Below, in pieces: positions 1-8,158 of a DNA stretch of 64,000 bases (positions are counted from its first letter, which is position 1; each line of letters begins with the position of its first letter). The notes beneath the pieces were generated by a model. The model did not search any database, was not told the DNA's origin, and saw nothing but the letters and a program-made list of their open reading frames with translations. The DNA is taken from assembly GCF_026283955.1 (NCBI RefSeq), contig NZ_JAPDPE010000008.1, positions 1 to 64,000 of the forward strand, in the 5' to 3' direction. Both the position numbers and the translations under genes were made by a program. Source of the stretch: Dyella silvatica (lineage in GTDB: Bacteria; Pseudomonadota; Gammaproteobacteria; Xanthomonadales; Rhodanobacteraceae).

Positions 1-156
1 CGAGGGCTTGCATGCGATTCTCTGCGTGCACGAGTCGGGGCGATAGTTGCGGTAATGGCACTACAGGTGCAATGCCTCGCCCATCCAGGCGTTTCTTGTC
101 AGCAACTGTGCGGCAGCATGTTAGCCTCGCGATTCACTGCCATTCGGGAGCTGTCG

Positions 157-1389
157 ATGTCGTTCCTGTCACCTCTGCGCGAACTCAATCACCAGCAGCG
201 CCATACCGTGCTGGCGAGCTTTTTGGGCTGGACGCTGGATGCGTTTGATTATTTTCTGCTGGTGTTCGTCATCGTCGGTATCTCGCATGAATTCAATGTG
301 GATAAGACCGAGGTTACTTATGGCTTGTTCTTGACGCTTGCCGCGCGGCCGATTGGTGCCTTGCTGTTTGGCCGCCTGGCAGACCGTTTCGGTCGCCGGC
401 CGATTCTCATGCTCGACGTCATTCTGTTTTCGCTGTTCGAGCTGGCGACTGCCTTTTCGCCTTCGCTGACGGTGCTGTTGGTGCTGCGCTTTATGTTCGG
501 CGTGGCGATGGGCGGCGAGTGGGGGCTGGGCGCCTCACTGGCGATGGAGTCGATTCCGGCGAAGTCGCGCGGCATGGTGTCCGGGCTGCTGCAAAGCGGC
601 TACCCCTGCGGTTTTTTCCTCGGCGCGCTGGTGAATTGGTTATTGGTCGATCACATCGGCTGGCGTGGCCTGTTCATGGTTGGCGTGGTGCCGGCGCTGT
701 TGGTGCTGTACATCCGCCGCAAAGTGCCCGAGTCGCCGGTATGGCAGGAAACCCAGCAGACGCAGAAGCGCAGCTTGATGGAGGCGATGCAAGGGCATTG
801 GAAGCTGGCGATTTATTTGATGCTGTTGATGATGGCATTCAACATGTTCAGCCACGGCTCGCAGGACATGTACCCGACCTTCCTGCAGGAAAACCTGCAT
901 ATTCCCGCGGGCTCGGGTACGGCGTTCATGCTCACGGCCTTGCTTAATCTGGGCGCCCTCGTCGGCGGCTTGTTCTTTGGCACCTGGTCGGAACGAGTCG
1001 GCCGGCGCAAAGCGATTGCGATCGCCGCGCTGCTGGCGATTCCGGCGATTCCACTATGGGTTTATGGTGGCTCGCTGTTGTTATTGGGGCTTGGCGCGTT
1101 CTTGATCCAGGTGATGGTGCAGGGCGCCTGGGGTGTCGTGCCCACCCATCTGAATGAGCTGTCGCCTGACGCGGTGCGTGGCACCTTGCCGGGCTTTGCC
1201 TATCAAATGGGCAATTTGCTGGCGGCGATCACGGCGACCGCCCAAACCTGGCTGGCGGGTCGGCATGGTGGCGACTTCGCCTTCGCCATGTCGCTATGGA
1301 TGGCCGCGGTGGCGGTGTTGCTGGCCTTGCTCGCCTGGTTTGGCCCCGAGGCGCGTGGCGTGGGCTTTGGCAAGGCGCGAGGGCGATAA
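157..1389 (+). CDS. MFS transporter, 12-TM, sugar/organic-acid type
   Basis: Predicted proton-coupled uptake or efflux carrier of the inner membrane, 410 residues, the usual size for a 12-helix major facilitator. The loop 2-3 signature GRLADRFGRRP is clear, and a second DRxGRR-like copy (SERVGRRK) opens the second half. The overall look (LGWTLDAFDYFLLVFV near the N-terminus, GGEWGLGASLAMES in helix 5) resembles the sialate/lactate:H+ symporter branch, but the substrate cannot be read from sequence. I chose the ATG at 157 because GGGAG sits just upstream and the protein then begins in the typical cytoplasmic N-tail; an in-frame ATG at 55 would add 34 atypical residues. It stands alone, about 70 bases ahead of slyD. 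Confidence 0.85.
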   Translation: MSFLSPLRELNHQQRHTVLASFLGWTLDAFDYFLLVFVIVGISHEFNVDKTEVTYGLFLTLAARPIGALLFGRLADRFGRRPILMLDVILFSLFELATAFSPSLTVLLVLRFMFGVAMGGEWGLGASLAMESIPAKSRGMVSGLLQSGYPCGFFLGALVNWLLVDHIGWRGLFMVGVVPALLVLYIRRKVPESPVWQETQQTQKRSLMEAMQGHWKLAIYLMLLMMAFNMFSHGSQDMYPTFLQENLHIPAGSGTAFMLTALLNLGALVGGLFFGTWSERVGRRKAIAIAALLAIPAIPLWVYGGSLLLLGLGAFLIQVMVQGAWGVVPTHLNELSPDAVRGTLPGFAYQMGNLLAAITATAQTWLAGRHGGDFAFAMSLWMAAVAVLLALLAWFGPEARGVGFGKARGR

Positions 1390-1459
1390 GTGATGGGTAT
1401 CGTCCCGTCTTTCCCGGTGCTGCTAGAATCCGCCGTTTGCACTTATGACGAGACAGGCA

Positions 1460-1945
1460 ATGAAGGCTGGCAAGGACAAGGTCATCTCGCTCCACTACAC
1501 ACTTACTGTGGACGGCGAAAAGGTTGAGAGTTCGCACGATCGCAATGAGCCGCTGTGGGTATTGCTAGGCCATGGCCAGCTGATCCCGGGGCTGGAAAAA
1601 GCCTTGGAAGAGCATGAGGCGGGTGAATCGCTGCAGGTCGATGTGGCGCCGGTCGATGGTTATGGCGAGCGTCAGGAGGGCCAGATCCAGCGCGTGCCGA
1701 AGAAATATTTCCAGCAGGCGGCCAAGCTCAAGCCGGGTATGACCACGGTATTGGCGCTGAAGGAAGGTGGTCACCGCGTGGTGGTCGTGCACAAGGTCGG
1801 CATGAGCACGGTCGATGTGGATTTGAACCACCCGATGGCGGGCAAGTCGCTGCACTTCGACGTCAGCATCAACGAAGTGCGCGATGGCAGCGAAGAAGAG
1901 ATCAAGCACGGTCACGCGCACCCGCCGGGTGCCGAAGCGCACTGA
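1460..1945 (+). CDS. slyD: FKBP-type peptidyl-prolyl isomerase SlyD
   Basis: Cytoplasmic prolyl isomerase and chaperone, 161 residues. It opens with the family start MKAGKDKVISLHYTL, has the FKBP segment LLGHGQLIPGLEKAL, and carries the inserted-flap (IF) domain between about residues 70 and 125, followed by DLNHPMAGKSLHFDV. The C-terminal tail is short with a few His (KHGHAHPPGAEAH), so a metal-storing tail like that of E. coli SlyD is largely absent. The ATG at 1460 is preferred over one at 1445 because it matches the family N-terminus and has AGG upstream. A strong terminator follows. Confidence 0.9.
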   Translation: MKAGKDKVISLHYTLTVDGEKVESSHDRNEPLWVLLGHGQLIPGLEKALEEHEAGESLQVDVAPVDGYGERQEGQIQRVPKKYFQQAAKLKPGMTTVLALKEGGHRVVVVHKVGMSTVDVDLNHPMAGKSLHFDVSINEVRDGSEEEIKHGHAHPPGAEAH

Positions 1946-1961
1946 GCGCAGCGGATCAGAT

Positions 1962-1993
1962 AAAACAACGGCGCCCTGAGGCGCCGTTGTTTT
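1962..1993 (+). terminator. Intrinsic terminator after slyD
   Basis: A perfect 14-bp stem (1962-1975 with 1980-1993) around a CTGA loop, ending in a T-run. It lies between slyD and the convergent ohr gene and, being A-rich on the left arm and T-rich on the right, could serve both strands. Confidence 0.88.
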
Positions 1994-2032
1994 ATCTGGT
2001 TTGCGTCAGCCTTTAGGCCGTCGTAGCGGCGA

Positions 2033-2461
2033 TCAGGCCAGGCTGATCTGTACGTCGATGTTGCCGCGAGTCGCGTGCGAGTACGGGCAGATATCGCTAT
2101 GGGCGGTGTCTACCAATTCTTGCGCTACGGCGCGGTCGATACCCGGCAGGCTCACTTCGAGTTTTACGGCAATGCCGAAGCCGGTCGGTTCACGCGGGCC
2201 GATACCCACTTGCGCGGTTACCGAAGCTTCCTTCAATGCCACCTTGCGCTCACGTGCCACGAAACGCACGGCACCTTCAAAGCAAGCGGCATAACCGGCG
2301 GCGAACAACTGCTCTGGATTGCTGCCGGCGCCGCCGGGACCACCGAGTTCCTTCGGCACTTTCAGGTCAAAATCGAGCACGCCGTCGCTGCTGTGGATAT
2401 GACCTTCGCGGCCGCCCTTGGCGGTAGCTGTAGCGGTATAGAGAATTTTGCTGACGCTCAT
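2033..2461 (-). CDS. ohr: Organic hydroperoxide resistance protein Ohr (OsmC family)
   Basis: Thiol peroxidase that reduces organic and fatty-acid hydroperoxides using lipoylated partners; 142 residues, normal length. The two catalytic cysteines are visible, C60 in GYAACFEGA and C125 in DICPYSHATRGN, as is the family N-terminus KILYTATATAKGGREG. It lies just downstream of a MarR-type regulator on the same strand, with four bases between the two, the classical Ohr/OhrR arrangement. Confidence 0.95.
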   Translation of the reverse strand: MSVSKILYTATATAKGGREGHIHSSDGVLDFDLKVPKELGGPGGAGSNPEQLFAAGYAACFEGAVRFVARERKVALKEASVTAQVGIGPREPTGFGIAVKLEVSLPGIDRAVAQELVDTAHSDICPYSHATRGNIDVQISLA

Positions 2462-2465
2462 GACT

Positions 2466-2924
2466 TCAGTTTCCTTCGTGGGAGGGGTGATTGAGTTGCG
2501 TGGCCAGCCGTTTCAGCTCGTCGCGCAGGTGCTGCACATCTTCAAGGGATAGACATAGCCGGTTGCCCAGGCAGCCAGGAATCGGCGTGGCTTGCTCGCG
2601 TAACGCAAGCCCGCGTGGCTGGAGGCGGATTTCCACTTCGCGTTCATCGCTGCTGCGGCGCTGGCGGTCGATCAGGCCTGCTGCCTGCAATCGCTTGAGC
2701 AGGGGGGTCAGTGTTCCGGAATCCAGTTGCAGCCGCTGCCCCAGTTCGCGCACGGTGAGGCCATCCTGTTCCCAGAGCACCAGCATCACCAGATATTGCG
2801 GGTAGGTGAGGCCGAGCGCTTCCAGCAGTGGGCGATAGGCTGATGTCATCGCTCGCGACGCTGCATAAAGCGCGAAGCAGAGTTGTTCATCGAGGAGTAG
2901 CGAGAGGGTGGGGGCGGCTTTCAT
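2466..2924 (-). CDS. ohrR: MarR-family peroxide-sensing regulator OhrR
   Basis: Winged-helix repressor, 152 residues, which in this family is inactivated when organic peroxide oxidises a conserved N-terminal cysteine. That cysteine is present (C16, in DEQLCFALYAASRA), and the DNA-binding part reads LTVRELGQRLQLDSGTLTPL with the wing near RRSSDEREVEI. It is transcribed ahead of ohr, and a 19-bp palindrome sits directly in front of its start, so autoregulation together with ohr is expected. Second cysteines are at C101 and C105, a region where two-Cys OhrR proteins place the resolving residue. Confidence 0.92.
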   Translation of the reverse strand: MKAAPTLSLLLDEQLCFALYAASRAMTSAYRPLLEALGLTYPQYLVMLVLWEQDGLTVRELGQRLQLDSGTLTPLLKRLQAAGLIDRQRRSSDEREVEIRLQPRGLALREQATPIPGCLGNRLCLSLEDVQHLRDELKRLATQLNHPSHEGN

Positions 2925-2938
2925 GGGGCGTATCTAAT

Positions 2939-2957
2939 CACACAATTAAATTGTGTG
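2939..2957. promoter_or_regulatory. Probable OhrR operator
   Basis: A near-perfect AT-rich palindrome, CACACAATTAAATTGTGTG (9 bp arms around one A), beginning 15 bases upstream of the ohrR start codon in an otherwise GC-rich region. AT-rich palindromes of this kind are the usual binding sites of OhrR proteins. The link to OhrR is inferred from position. Confidence 0.75.
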
Positions 2958-3000
2958 CAATATAATTTTTCGAAAGGAGTCGCAACGGCCCGCGAAGGCC

Positions 3001-3549
3001 TTAGTTGAGCAGGCGTTTGCCGTAGGTGAAGTGATCGCGCCAGTACGGCCCGTCGATGTCATCCAGCCGCACCGTGCCGCCACTGTTGGGCGCATGCACA
3101 AAGCGGCCTTTGCCGACATACACGCCGACATGGCTGATGTTGCCGCGGCTGCCGAAGAACACCAGGTCGCCGCTGACCAGGTCGGTCATGCTGCCCACCT
3201 TGCGGCCATTCATCAGAGCCATGTCGTGCGAGGTACGCGGCAGCATGAGGTTGGCCGCATTGCGATAAATATAAGTGACCAGGCCGCTGCAATCGAAACC
3301 GCCATCGGGGGTATTGCCGCCCCAGCGGTACGGTGTGCCGACCAGGGCGATAGCGCGAAACAGCACGTCGTTGGCCGTGCCGATGTTGGCTTCAGAGGGC
3401 CCTCGCGCCGGCTCGTTGGCCAGGCCGGAACGCGAATCTTTGAAGGTTGGTTGTGGCTTGCGTGGCGCACTGCCACAAGCGGCCAGCAGCAAGATCGCGA
3501 CCGCCAGCGTCAGCTGGGATGCGACTCGGAATGAGGCCGGCCGGGCCAT
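3001..3549 (-). CDS. NlpC/P60 family lipoprotein (cell-wall endopeptidase)
   Basis: Predicted outer-membrane-anchored gamma-D-glutamyl-diaminopimelate peptidase, 182 residues. With the start at 3549 the protein has a lipoprotein signal ending in a clear lipobox LLLAAC, then a short Pro-rich linker and a C-terminal NlpC/P60 domain. The catalytic Cys is in FDCSGLVTY and the His in GNISHVGVYVG, with RFVHAPNSGG supplying the third polar position. An ORF start 27 bases further upstream would put nine residues before the signal. Its neighbour ohrR is divergent from the far side and does not suggest an operon. Confidence 0.88.
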   Translation of the reverse strand: MARPASFRVASQLTLAVAILLLAACGSAPRKPQPTFKDSRSGLANEPARGPSEANIGTANDVLFRAIALVGTPYRWGGNTPDGGFDCSGLVTYIYRNAANLMLPRTSHDMALMNGRKVGSMTDLVSGDLVFFGSRGNISHVGVYVGKGRFVHAPNSGGTVRLDDIDGPYWRDHFTYGKRLLN

Positions 3550-3686
3550 GAATGAGGTATCGGGGCGTAAGCGCATGTGACAACCTCGAATGAATCTGGG
3601 TAGAGGTTATCAAATCAATAGCTTGCGTGATAGTTCTAACGGTGTGGTTTAGCCGTGGCCGGTGAGGCCGCGCGGCCGCTCAGTGC

Positions 3687-5003
3687 TCAGGATTTCTGTT
3701 CATTGATATGCACCGTTCGCGTGCTTAGCACGCGTCCGTCATCGCTGGAGCTGCGCAGGCGGTAATCGCCGGGGCGCAGATAGAGCACGCCGGTGCTGTC
3801 CGGGTCGAGCAGCGTGCAGCGATCGGCAGGTATGCCCTGATCGGATTCGTTGGCGTAATGCGCGTCGACGACGCAGGGGAAATGGCCGCTGCATAAGTCG
3901 GTGCTTATCGTATGCGTTCGACGCTGGCCATCCAGGCCTAGCCAGGCAGGGCGCCGGTGATGGCCGGCGGGGGGCAGCAAGACGCTGATGTCGTAGACAG
4001 ACGACTGGGCGCTCCAGGCATTGCCTGTGGCGCGATTGAGCAACACCGTCGGGCCTTTGGGCTGAAAGCTGGCAATCAACGAGCGGTAAACCGTATCGCC
4101 GCGCATCGGGCCGACATCACGTAATTGGGTCTGGTCGATCGACAGCGGATCGATGCCGCTGAGTTGTTTCAAATGCATGGCCATCGGCTGGATGCTGTCG
4201 CCAAAACTGCCGATATCCTTGTCGATATGCGCGTAGCCGGCATGTACCAGCAGGCGTGCTTTGGGATCGTGCATGAACACGCGTTGATACAGATTGTCAG
4301 CCTGGCTGGCTTCACGGCCAGCGGTAGTCATGGTGTCTGATTCGTAAGGCACGATGACAAAGCCGAGCTTGATCGCTTCGCGCACGAGCTCGCCGTAGAT
4401 CGGCTCGTGCAGGTACTCCGAGCCACTGCTTAGTACCGGGTAGCCGCGCTGCGTCAGCGCGGTGTCTTTTGCGTCCAGCGCTTCTACCGCGAAATAGTTG
4501 AACCCCAGCGCGCGCAGTCGCGGCAACAATTCGAGGGTGAGCACCCGGGTGTGGGCGTCGTGATGGGCTTCGTTGACCATCACCAGGCGCCGGTCGGCAG
4601 CCAGTTTGGCGATGGCCTCTACCGCATCGACGGCTTGCCAGCCGGCAGCTTGCGGCAGCTCGGTTTTGGCGCGGACGCGGTTATCGAAAGGGAAGTCGCG
4701 GATGGCTTCGTTATACATCCCCAGCTCGTTCTCGGCGCTGGCCAAGAGCTGTTGCGCGACCAGCCGATCGGCTTCGGACAGGCGCGGCAGGGATTCGCTC
4801 AGGAACTCGTAGCGGGCGAGATCGTTTTTCAGCAGTGACAGCTCGCGTAGCAGGTTGTGTTGATAGGTCGTGGCCGGCGCCGAGGAGGACGATGCCGGTT
4901 GCTGCGCGGCATGCGCTGCGGGCATTGCCGATAGGGCAAGCAGTAAACCAAGGCGGGCGAGCTGGATAGGCATGGTCGGGATGGCATCTGGCATTCGCAT
5001 CAT
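3687..5003 (-). CDS. Secreted EreA/ChaN-superfamily protein, function unknown
   Basis: About 438 residues. A signal peptide is visible (MPIQLARLGLLLALSAMP ending AHA), followed by a Ser/Pro-rich linker and a mixed-helix region. The middle contains VMVNEAHHDAHTRVLTLEL and, later, LLVHAGYAHIDKD; these acidic/His motifs are the hallmark of the erythromycin-esterase/ChaN/TIKI superfamily of hydrolase-like folds. The last 100 residues look like a separate beta-rich domain with four Cys. The N-terminus is uncertain: starts at 5003, 4994 and 4973 are possible, and the ORF can be read back to 5075 but would then overlap the divergent gene at 5063. No substrate can be proposed. Confidence 0.6.
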   Translation of the reverse strand: MMRMPDAIPTMPIQLARLGLLLALSAMPAAHAAQQPASSSSAPATTYQHNLLRELSLLKNDLARYEFLSESLPRLSEADRLVAQQLLASAENELGMYNEAIRDFPFDNRVRAKTELPQAAGWQAVDAVEAIAKLAADRRLVMVNEAHHDAHTRVLTLELLPRLRALGFNYFAVEALDAKDTALTQRGYPVLSSGSEYLHEPIYGELVREAIKLGFVIVPYESDTMTTAGREASQADNLYQRVFMHDPKARLLVHAGYAHIDKDIGSFGDSIQPMAMHLKQLSGIDPLSIDQTQLRDVGPMRGDTVYRSLIASFQPKGPTVLLNRATGNAWSAQSSVYDISVLLPPAGHHRRPAWLGLDGQRRTHTISTDLCSGHFPCVVDAHYANESDQGIPADRCTLLDPDSTGVLYLRPGDYRLRSSSDDGRVLSTRTVHINEQKS

Positions 5004-5062
5004 GCATGTCCTGGTCGATTCAGGGTCAGAGGGTAGGTCCGTCGCGCCGCTACAATACGCGG

Positions 5063-6322
5063 ATGGATGCTTCACGTAGCGATGTGCTGATTCTTGGTGG
5101 CGGTGTCATTGGCCTGGCCTGCGCTCTGTACCTGCTCAAGGCGGGTGTTTCGGTGCGGGTGCTGGAACAAGGTACGCCGGGATGCGGCAGTTCGCATGGG
5201 AACTGCGGCACGATTACGCCCAGCCATGCCGCGCCGCTGGCCATGCCGGGGGTGCTTGGCGTGGCGCTGCGTTCGATCTTTCGAGCCGATGCGCCGCTGT
5301 ATTTGAATCCACGTCCTGAGTGGGATCGCCTGCGCTGGTTATGGGGCTTTGCCCGCCACTGCAATTGGCGTGATTTTCAGCATGCCGCGGAGGCGCGCTC
5401 GGCCATCTTGCAGCGCTCGCGCCGGCTGATCGAGGCCCTGGTGCGTGGCGATGGCCTGGATTGCGAATTTGTTCCGCGCGGCGAGCTATATGCCTATCGG
5501 ACGCCGGCGGCACTGGCGGCGGACGAGCGCCATCACGCCGCCGTGCTGGATCGCCTGGGGGTTGAGGTACAGCGTCTCAGCGGTGCGGAGGTGGAAGCCT
5601 TGGAGCCTGCACTCAGGCCGGGGGTTGTCGGTGGCTTGTTCCATCCCGATGATGCCCAGCTGCGGCCTGATCGCTATGTGGCTGAGCTGGCGCGACGGGT
5701 GCAGGAACTGGGCGGGGTGATTGAGAACGGGGCACGCATCGATCATTTCGGTACCCGCTCAGGTGCTATCGATTTTGTCCGCACCACGCGCGGTGTATTT
5801 CGTGGCGAGCAGGTGGTGATGGCCTTGGGTGCCTGGTCGCCGCTGCTGGGACGCATGCTTGATCTGCGCTTGCCGATGCAGCCTGGCAAGGGCTATTCGC
5901 TGACGTATACCCGGCCTCAGCGGGTGCCCCGTCATGCACTGGTTTTGCGCGAAGCTGCCGTTTGCGTCACTACCTGGGGCAGTGGTTACCGCCTGGGCAG
6001 CACGATGGAGTTTTCCGGTTACGACGAAGGGCTTAACCGGACCCGGTTGGATGCCTTGCGCCGCGGCGCCGCCGCCGGCCTGCACGAGCCTGAAGGGCCG
6101 CAATTGCTGGAAGAGTGGTGGGGCTGGCGGCCGATGAGCATGGACGAAATACCGATTATCGGCCCAAGCAGCCGTTGGTCGAATCTGACCCTGGCGACGG
6201 CCCACGGCATGCTGGGTGTCAGCATGTCAGCGGCTACCGGCGAGTTGGTCGCGGCGCAGTTGACGAAGACCGCGGCGGCTATCGATCCGGCGCCCTATGC
6301 GCCAGCTCGATTCGGTCTGTAA
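5063..6322 (+). CDS. DadA-like FAD-dependent D-amino-acid dehydrogenase
   Basis: Membrane-associated flavoprotein that oxidises D-amino acids (or a related amine/imino acid), 419 residues. The N-terminal Rossmann motif is VLILGGGVIGLACALYLL followed by SSHGNCGTITPSHAAPLAMPG, which is strongly DadA-like, and the C-terminus has the second FAD contact TLATAHGMLGVSMS. The ATG at 5063 is chosen because it starts eight residues before the FAD motif. No racemase or deaminase is adjacent (alr is 11 kb away), so the substrate is open; it could equally be a D-hydroxyproline-type dehydrogenase. Confidence 0.82.
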   Translation: MDASRSDVLILGGGVIGLACALYLLKAGVSVRVLEQGTPGCGSSHGNCGTITPSHAAPLAMPGVLGVALRSIFRADAPLYLNPRPEWDRLRWLWGFARHCNWRDFQHAAEARSAILQRSRRLIEALVRGDGLDCEFVPRGELYAYRTPAALAADERHHAAVLDRLGVEVQRLSGAEVEALEPALRPGVVGGLFHPDDAQLRPDRYVAELARRVQELGGVIENGARIDHFGTRSGAIDFVRTTRGVFRGEQVVMALGAWSPLLGRMLDLRLPMQPGKGYSLTYTRPQRVPRHALVLREAAVCVTTWGSGYRLGSTMEFSGYDEGLNRTRLDALRRGAAAGLHEPEGPQLLEEWWGWRPMSMDEIPIIGPSSRWSNLTLATAHGMLGVSMSAATGELVAAQLTKTAAAIDPAPYAPARFGL

Positions 6323-6750
6323 GCGGGGCGATATGTGGCTTGTTCCGGGAGTGCGCGGCTTATAGTTAAGCCGTGGATAAACAAGATTTGCTGGTTCTGC
6401 CGGAGTATTGAATCGCAATAAATTGCGAATTAATGTATTCGCCTCGACTTAGCCGTCCAAATGCCCGGTGTGCGTAGAGCTGATGCCTTGTTTTAAGCCG
6501 TCTTGAGCTATGTCACAGGGTGGAAACACGATGCCCGGAGCAGAGGCTGGTTTGGTCAATGCGCAAATAATTGCGTTTCGACTTGGCATATTTGAAAGTC
6601 AAGAACTGCACTTGTGCAGGTAGAAAAAATAGTGTGATACCGCCCGTTTCGACGACTGGATCACGATGCTATCGTGGCCGCGTCGCGCCGCTCGCGCTGC
6701 CGGGTTCCGGCCGGGTCCGCGTCACTCTCTAACGTTTGAGGCATACGACT
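6323..6750. other. Intergenic stretch, several small inverted repeats
   Basis: No gene recognised in about 430 bases that are more AT-rich than their surroundings. It holds several small hairpins: CGGCTTA/TAAGCCG near 6350, TCGCAAT/ATTGCGA near 6411, and CTGCAC/GTGCAG near 6608. One 8-of-9 match to a DnaA box is at 6372-6380 (reverse strand). The last 100 bases probably contain the promoter and leader of the small gene at 6751, but I could not pick convincing -35 and -10 boxes. Confidence 0.5.
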
Positions 6751-6948
6751 ATGCGTAAACTTGCAATCGCTTCCCTGCTGGTAGCTGCCGTGGCTTTCTC
6801 CGGCTCCGTGCTGGCAACTCAGTCCACCGCCGCTCAGCCGGGCTCGGGCAAGTCGGCGTCCGGGCAGATGCTGGCCAAGAAAAAGGCCGCCAGCAAACCG
6901 GCTCATGGTCATAAGCACAAAGCTGCCAAGACGGCAAAGAGCGCCTAA
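6751..6948 (+). CDS. Small secreted Lys/Ala-rich protein
   Basis: A 65-residue ORF with a clear Sec signal peptide (MRKLAIASLLVAAVAFSGSV, cleavage expected after VLA) and a mature part of about 43 residues that is very basic, rich in Lys, Ala, Ser and Gly, with HGHKHKAAKTAKSA at the end. There is no cysteine. A strong terminator starts 25 bases after the stop, so this is a stand-alone transcription unit. A TTG five codons upstream is in frame but the ATG fits the signal peptide better. The family is unknown to me; a cell-wall- or nucleic-acid-binding role would be guesswork. Confidence 0.7.
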   Translation: MRKLAIASLLVAAVAFSGSVLATQSTAAQPGSGKSASGQMLAKKKAASKPAHGHKHKAAKTAKSA

Positions 6949-6973
6949 TCGCGTTTGCTGTGTAGCGGCTTGC

Positions 6974-7005
6974 AACCCCGGCGAGTTACCGCCGGGGTTT
7001 TTTAT
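6974..7005 (+). terminator. Intrinsic terminator after the small secreted protein
   Basis: Nine-bp stem AACCCCGGC (6974-6982) with GCCGGGGTT (6991-6999), eight-base loop, followed by a run of T. It separates the small gene from the convergent RidA gene. Confidence 0.88.
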
Positions 7006-7014
7006 GGCGTGGAT

Positions 7015-7443
7015 TTATTGCGCAGCGGGTGACAGCGCGGCGATGCACTTCAGCTCGATCGCGATCGGCGTCGGTAAGGCAGTAATCCCCAGCGTCGTGC
7101 GGCACGCGTCGACGCCGACGAAGTGCTCGGCGTAGAGGCGGTTGTAGGTGGAGAAGTCATTCGCCATGTCGGTGAGAAACACCGTGACGTCGACCAAGTC
7201 AGTCCATGCCGCGCCACTGGCTTCGAGCACCGCCCGCACATTGGCAAAGACTTGCCTGCATTGTGCCGCGATGTCATAGGCGATCAGCTTGCCATCCGCA
7301 TCGTAGACGTTGCCGGGGATGGCGTTGCTGCCGGGTTGGCGTGGACCGACGCCGGATAAGAACAACAAATCGCCCACGCGACGCGCATGTGGATAAGCGC
7401 CCACGGGAGCGGGTGCGGACTCGGTACGGATGATGTTGCTCAT
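7015..7443 (-). CDS. RidA-family protein, probable 2-aminomuconate deaminase
   Basis: About 142 residues of the RidA/YjgF fold, with the family features GAYPHARRVGDLLFLSG near the start and ACRTTLGI, which carries the catalytic Arg, near the end. The sequence around VGPRQPGSNAIPGN and the neighbourhood (aldehyde dehydrogenase immediately upstream in the same cluster) match the 2-aminomuconate deaminases of the kynurenine/2-nitrobenzoate pathway rather than housekeeping RidA. The ATG at 7443 is chosen from family length; an open frame extends 200 bases upstream but overlaps the carbonic anhydrase. It would convert 2-aminomuconate to 4-oxalocrotonate. Confidence 0.78.
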   Translation of the reverse strand: MSNIIRTESAPAPVGAYPHARRVGDLLFLSGVGPRQPGSNAIPGNVYDADGKLIAYDIAAQCRQVFANVRAVLEASGAAWTDLVDVTVFLTDMANDFSTYNRLYAEHFVGVDACRTTLGITALPTPIAIELKCIAALSPAAQ

Positions 7444-7480
7444 CGAGCCGCGCTCACTGGATCGGTACCGTGCAGGGCGA

Positions 7481-8149
7481 TCATCGCGGCTGCCCTGGAA
7501 TAGCGATGAGCTGCTCAAGGGCCTGGCTATAGGCAAGCGGCAGCGACATGCGCGAATCGACGTGCATATCCAGGTCTTTGATATGGCCATCGAACAGGCT
7601 GTAACACCATGCGTGCACGGACAGCTTCTGGCCGCGCTCCCAGGCATCGATCACGCTGGTGGTTTGACAGACATTGGCCACTTGTTCGATCACGTTGAGC
7701 TCGCACAAGCGGCTGCTGCGCAAATGGGCCAAATCCAAGGCGGCCAGTGCGCCGGCGTGTTTCTGGGCGACGTCGCCCACGTGCCGCAGCCAATTGTCGA
7801 CGAGGCCGAGGCGGCGATCGTCGATCACTGCCTGCACACCGCCGCAACCGTAGTGGCCGACCACCAGGATGTGCTCCACCTTGAGCACATCGACGGCGAA
7901 TTGAATCGTGCTGAGGCAGTTGAGATCCGTGTGCGACACCACGTTGGCGACATTGCGCTGGACGAAGATGTCGCCGGGTGGCAGGTCGACAATCTGCGTG
8001 GCGGGCACGCGTGAATCGGAACAGCCGATCCATAGGTAGCGGGGCGCTTGCTGTTGCGATAGGCGCTCGAAGAAGCGCGGATCTTCCGCACGAACCGAAG
8101 CGGACCAGCGGCGGTTACCGTCGAGGAGACCTTGCAGGGGATTGCTCAA
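7481..8149 (-). CDS. Beta-class carbonic anhydrase
   Basis: Cytoplasmic zinc enzyme interconverting CO2 and bicarbonate, 222 residues, a normal length. The zinc ligands and active-site dyad are all present: C43, D45 and R47 in GCSDSRVPATQ, then H99 and C102 in GHYGCGGV. It sits between the RidA-type deaminase and the aldehyde dehydrogenase, nine bases after the latter, so it is probably co-transcribed with kynurenine-pathway genes. A role in handling CO2 released by the ACMSD decarboxylase is an inference from this position. Confidence 0.93.
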   Translation of the reverse strand: MSNPLQGLLDGNRRWSASVRAEDPRFFERLSQQQAPRYLWIGCSDSRVPATQIVDLPPGDIFVQRNVANVVSHTDLNCLSTIQFAVDVLKVEHILVVGHYGCGGVQAVIDDRRLGLVDNWLRHVGDVAQKHAGALAALDLAHLRSSRLCELNVIEQVANVCQTTSVIDAWERGQKLSVHAWCYSLFDGHIKDLDMHVDSRMSLPLAYSQALEQLIAIPGQPR

Positions 8150-8158
8150 AGGGAAACC

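Noticed and set aside
640-900. Open frames on the opposite strand of the MFS transporter and many similar long antisense frames
   Set aside because: They overlap well-supported genes, have high-GC shadow composition and no ribosome sites or family motifs.
2033-2461. Ohr and the second OsmC gene (45468) as recent duplicates
   Set aside because: Motif spacing and sequence around the cysteines differ too much for a recent duplication.
3687-5003. Erythromycin resistance gene
   Set aside because: Only the fold-level motifs are shared with EreA; the signal peptide and extra C-terminal domain argue against an antibiotic esterase call.
7388-7396. A perfect DnaA box on the reverse strand
   Set aside because: It lies inside the RidA coding sequence with no companion boxes, so it is probably chance.
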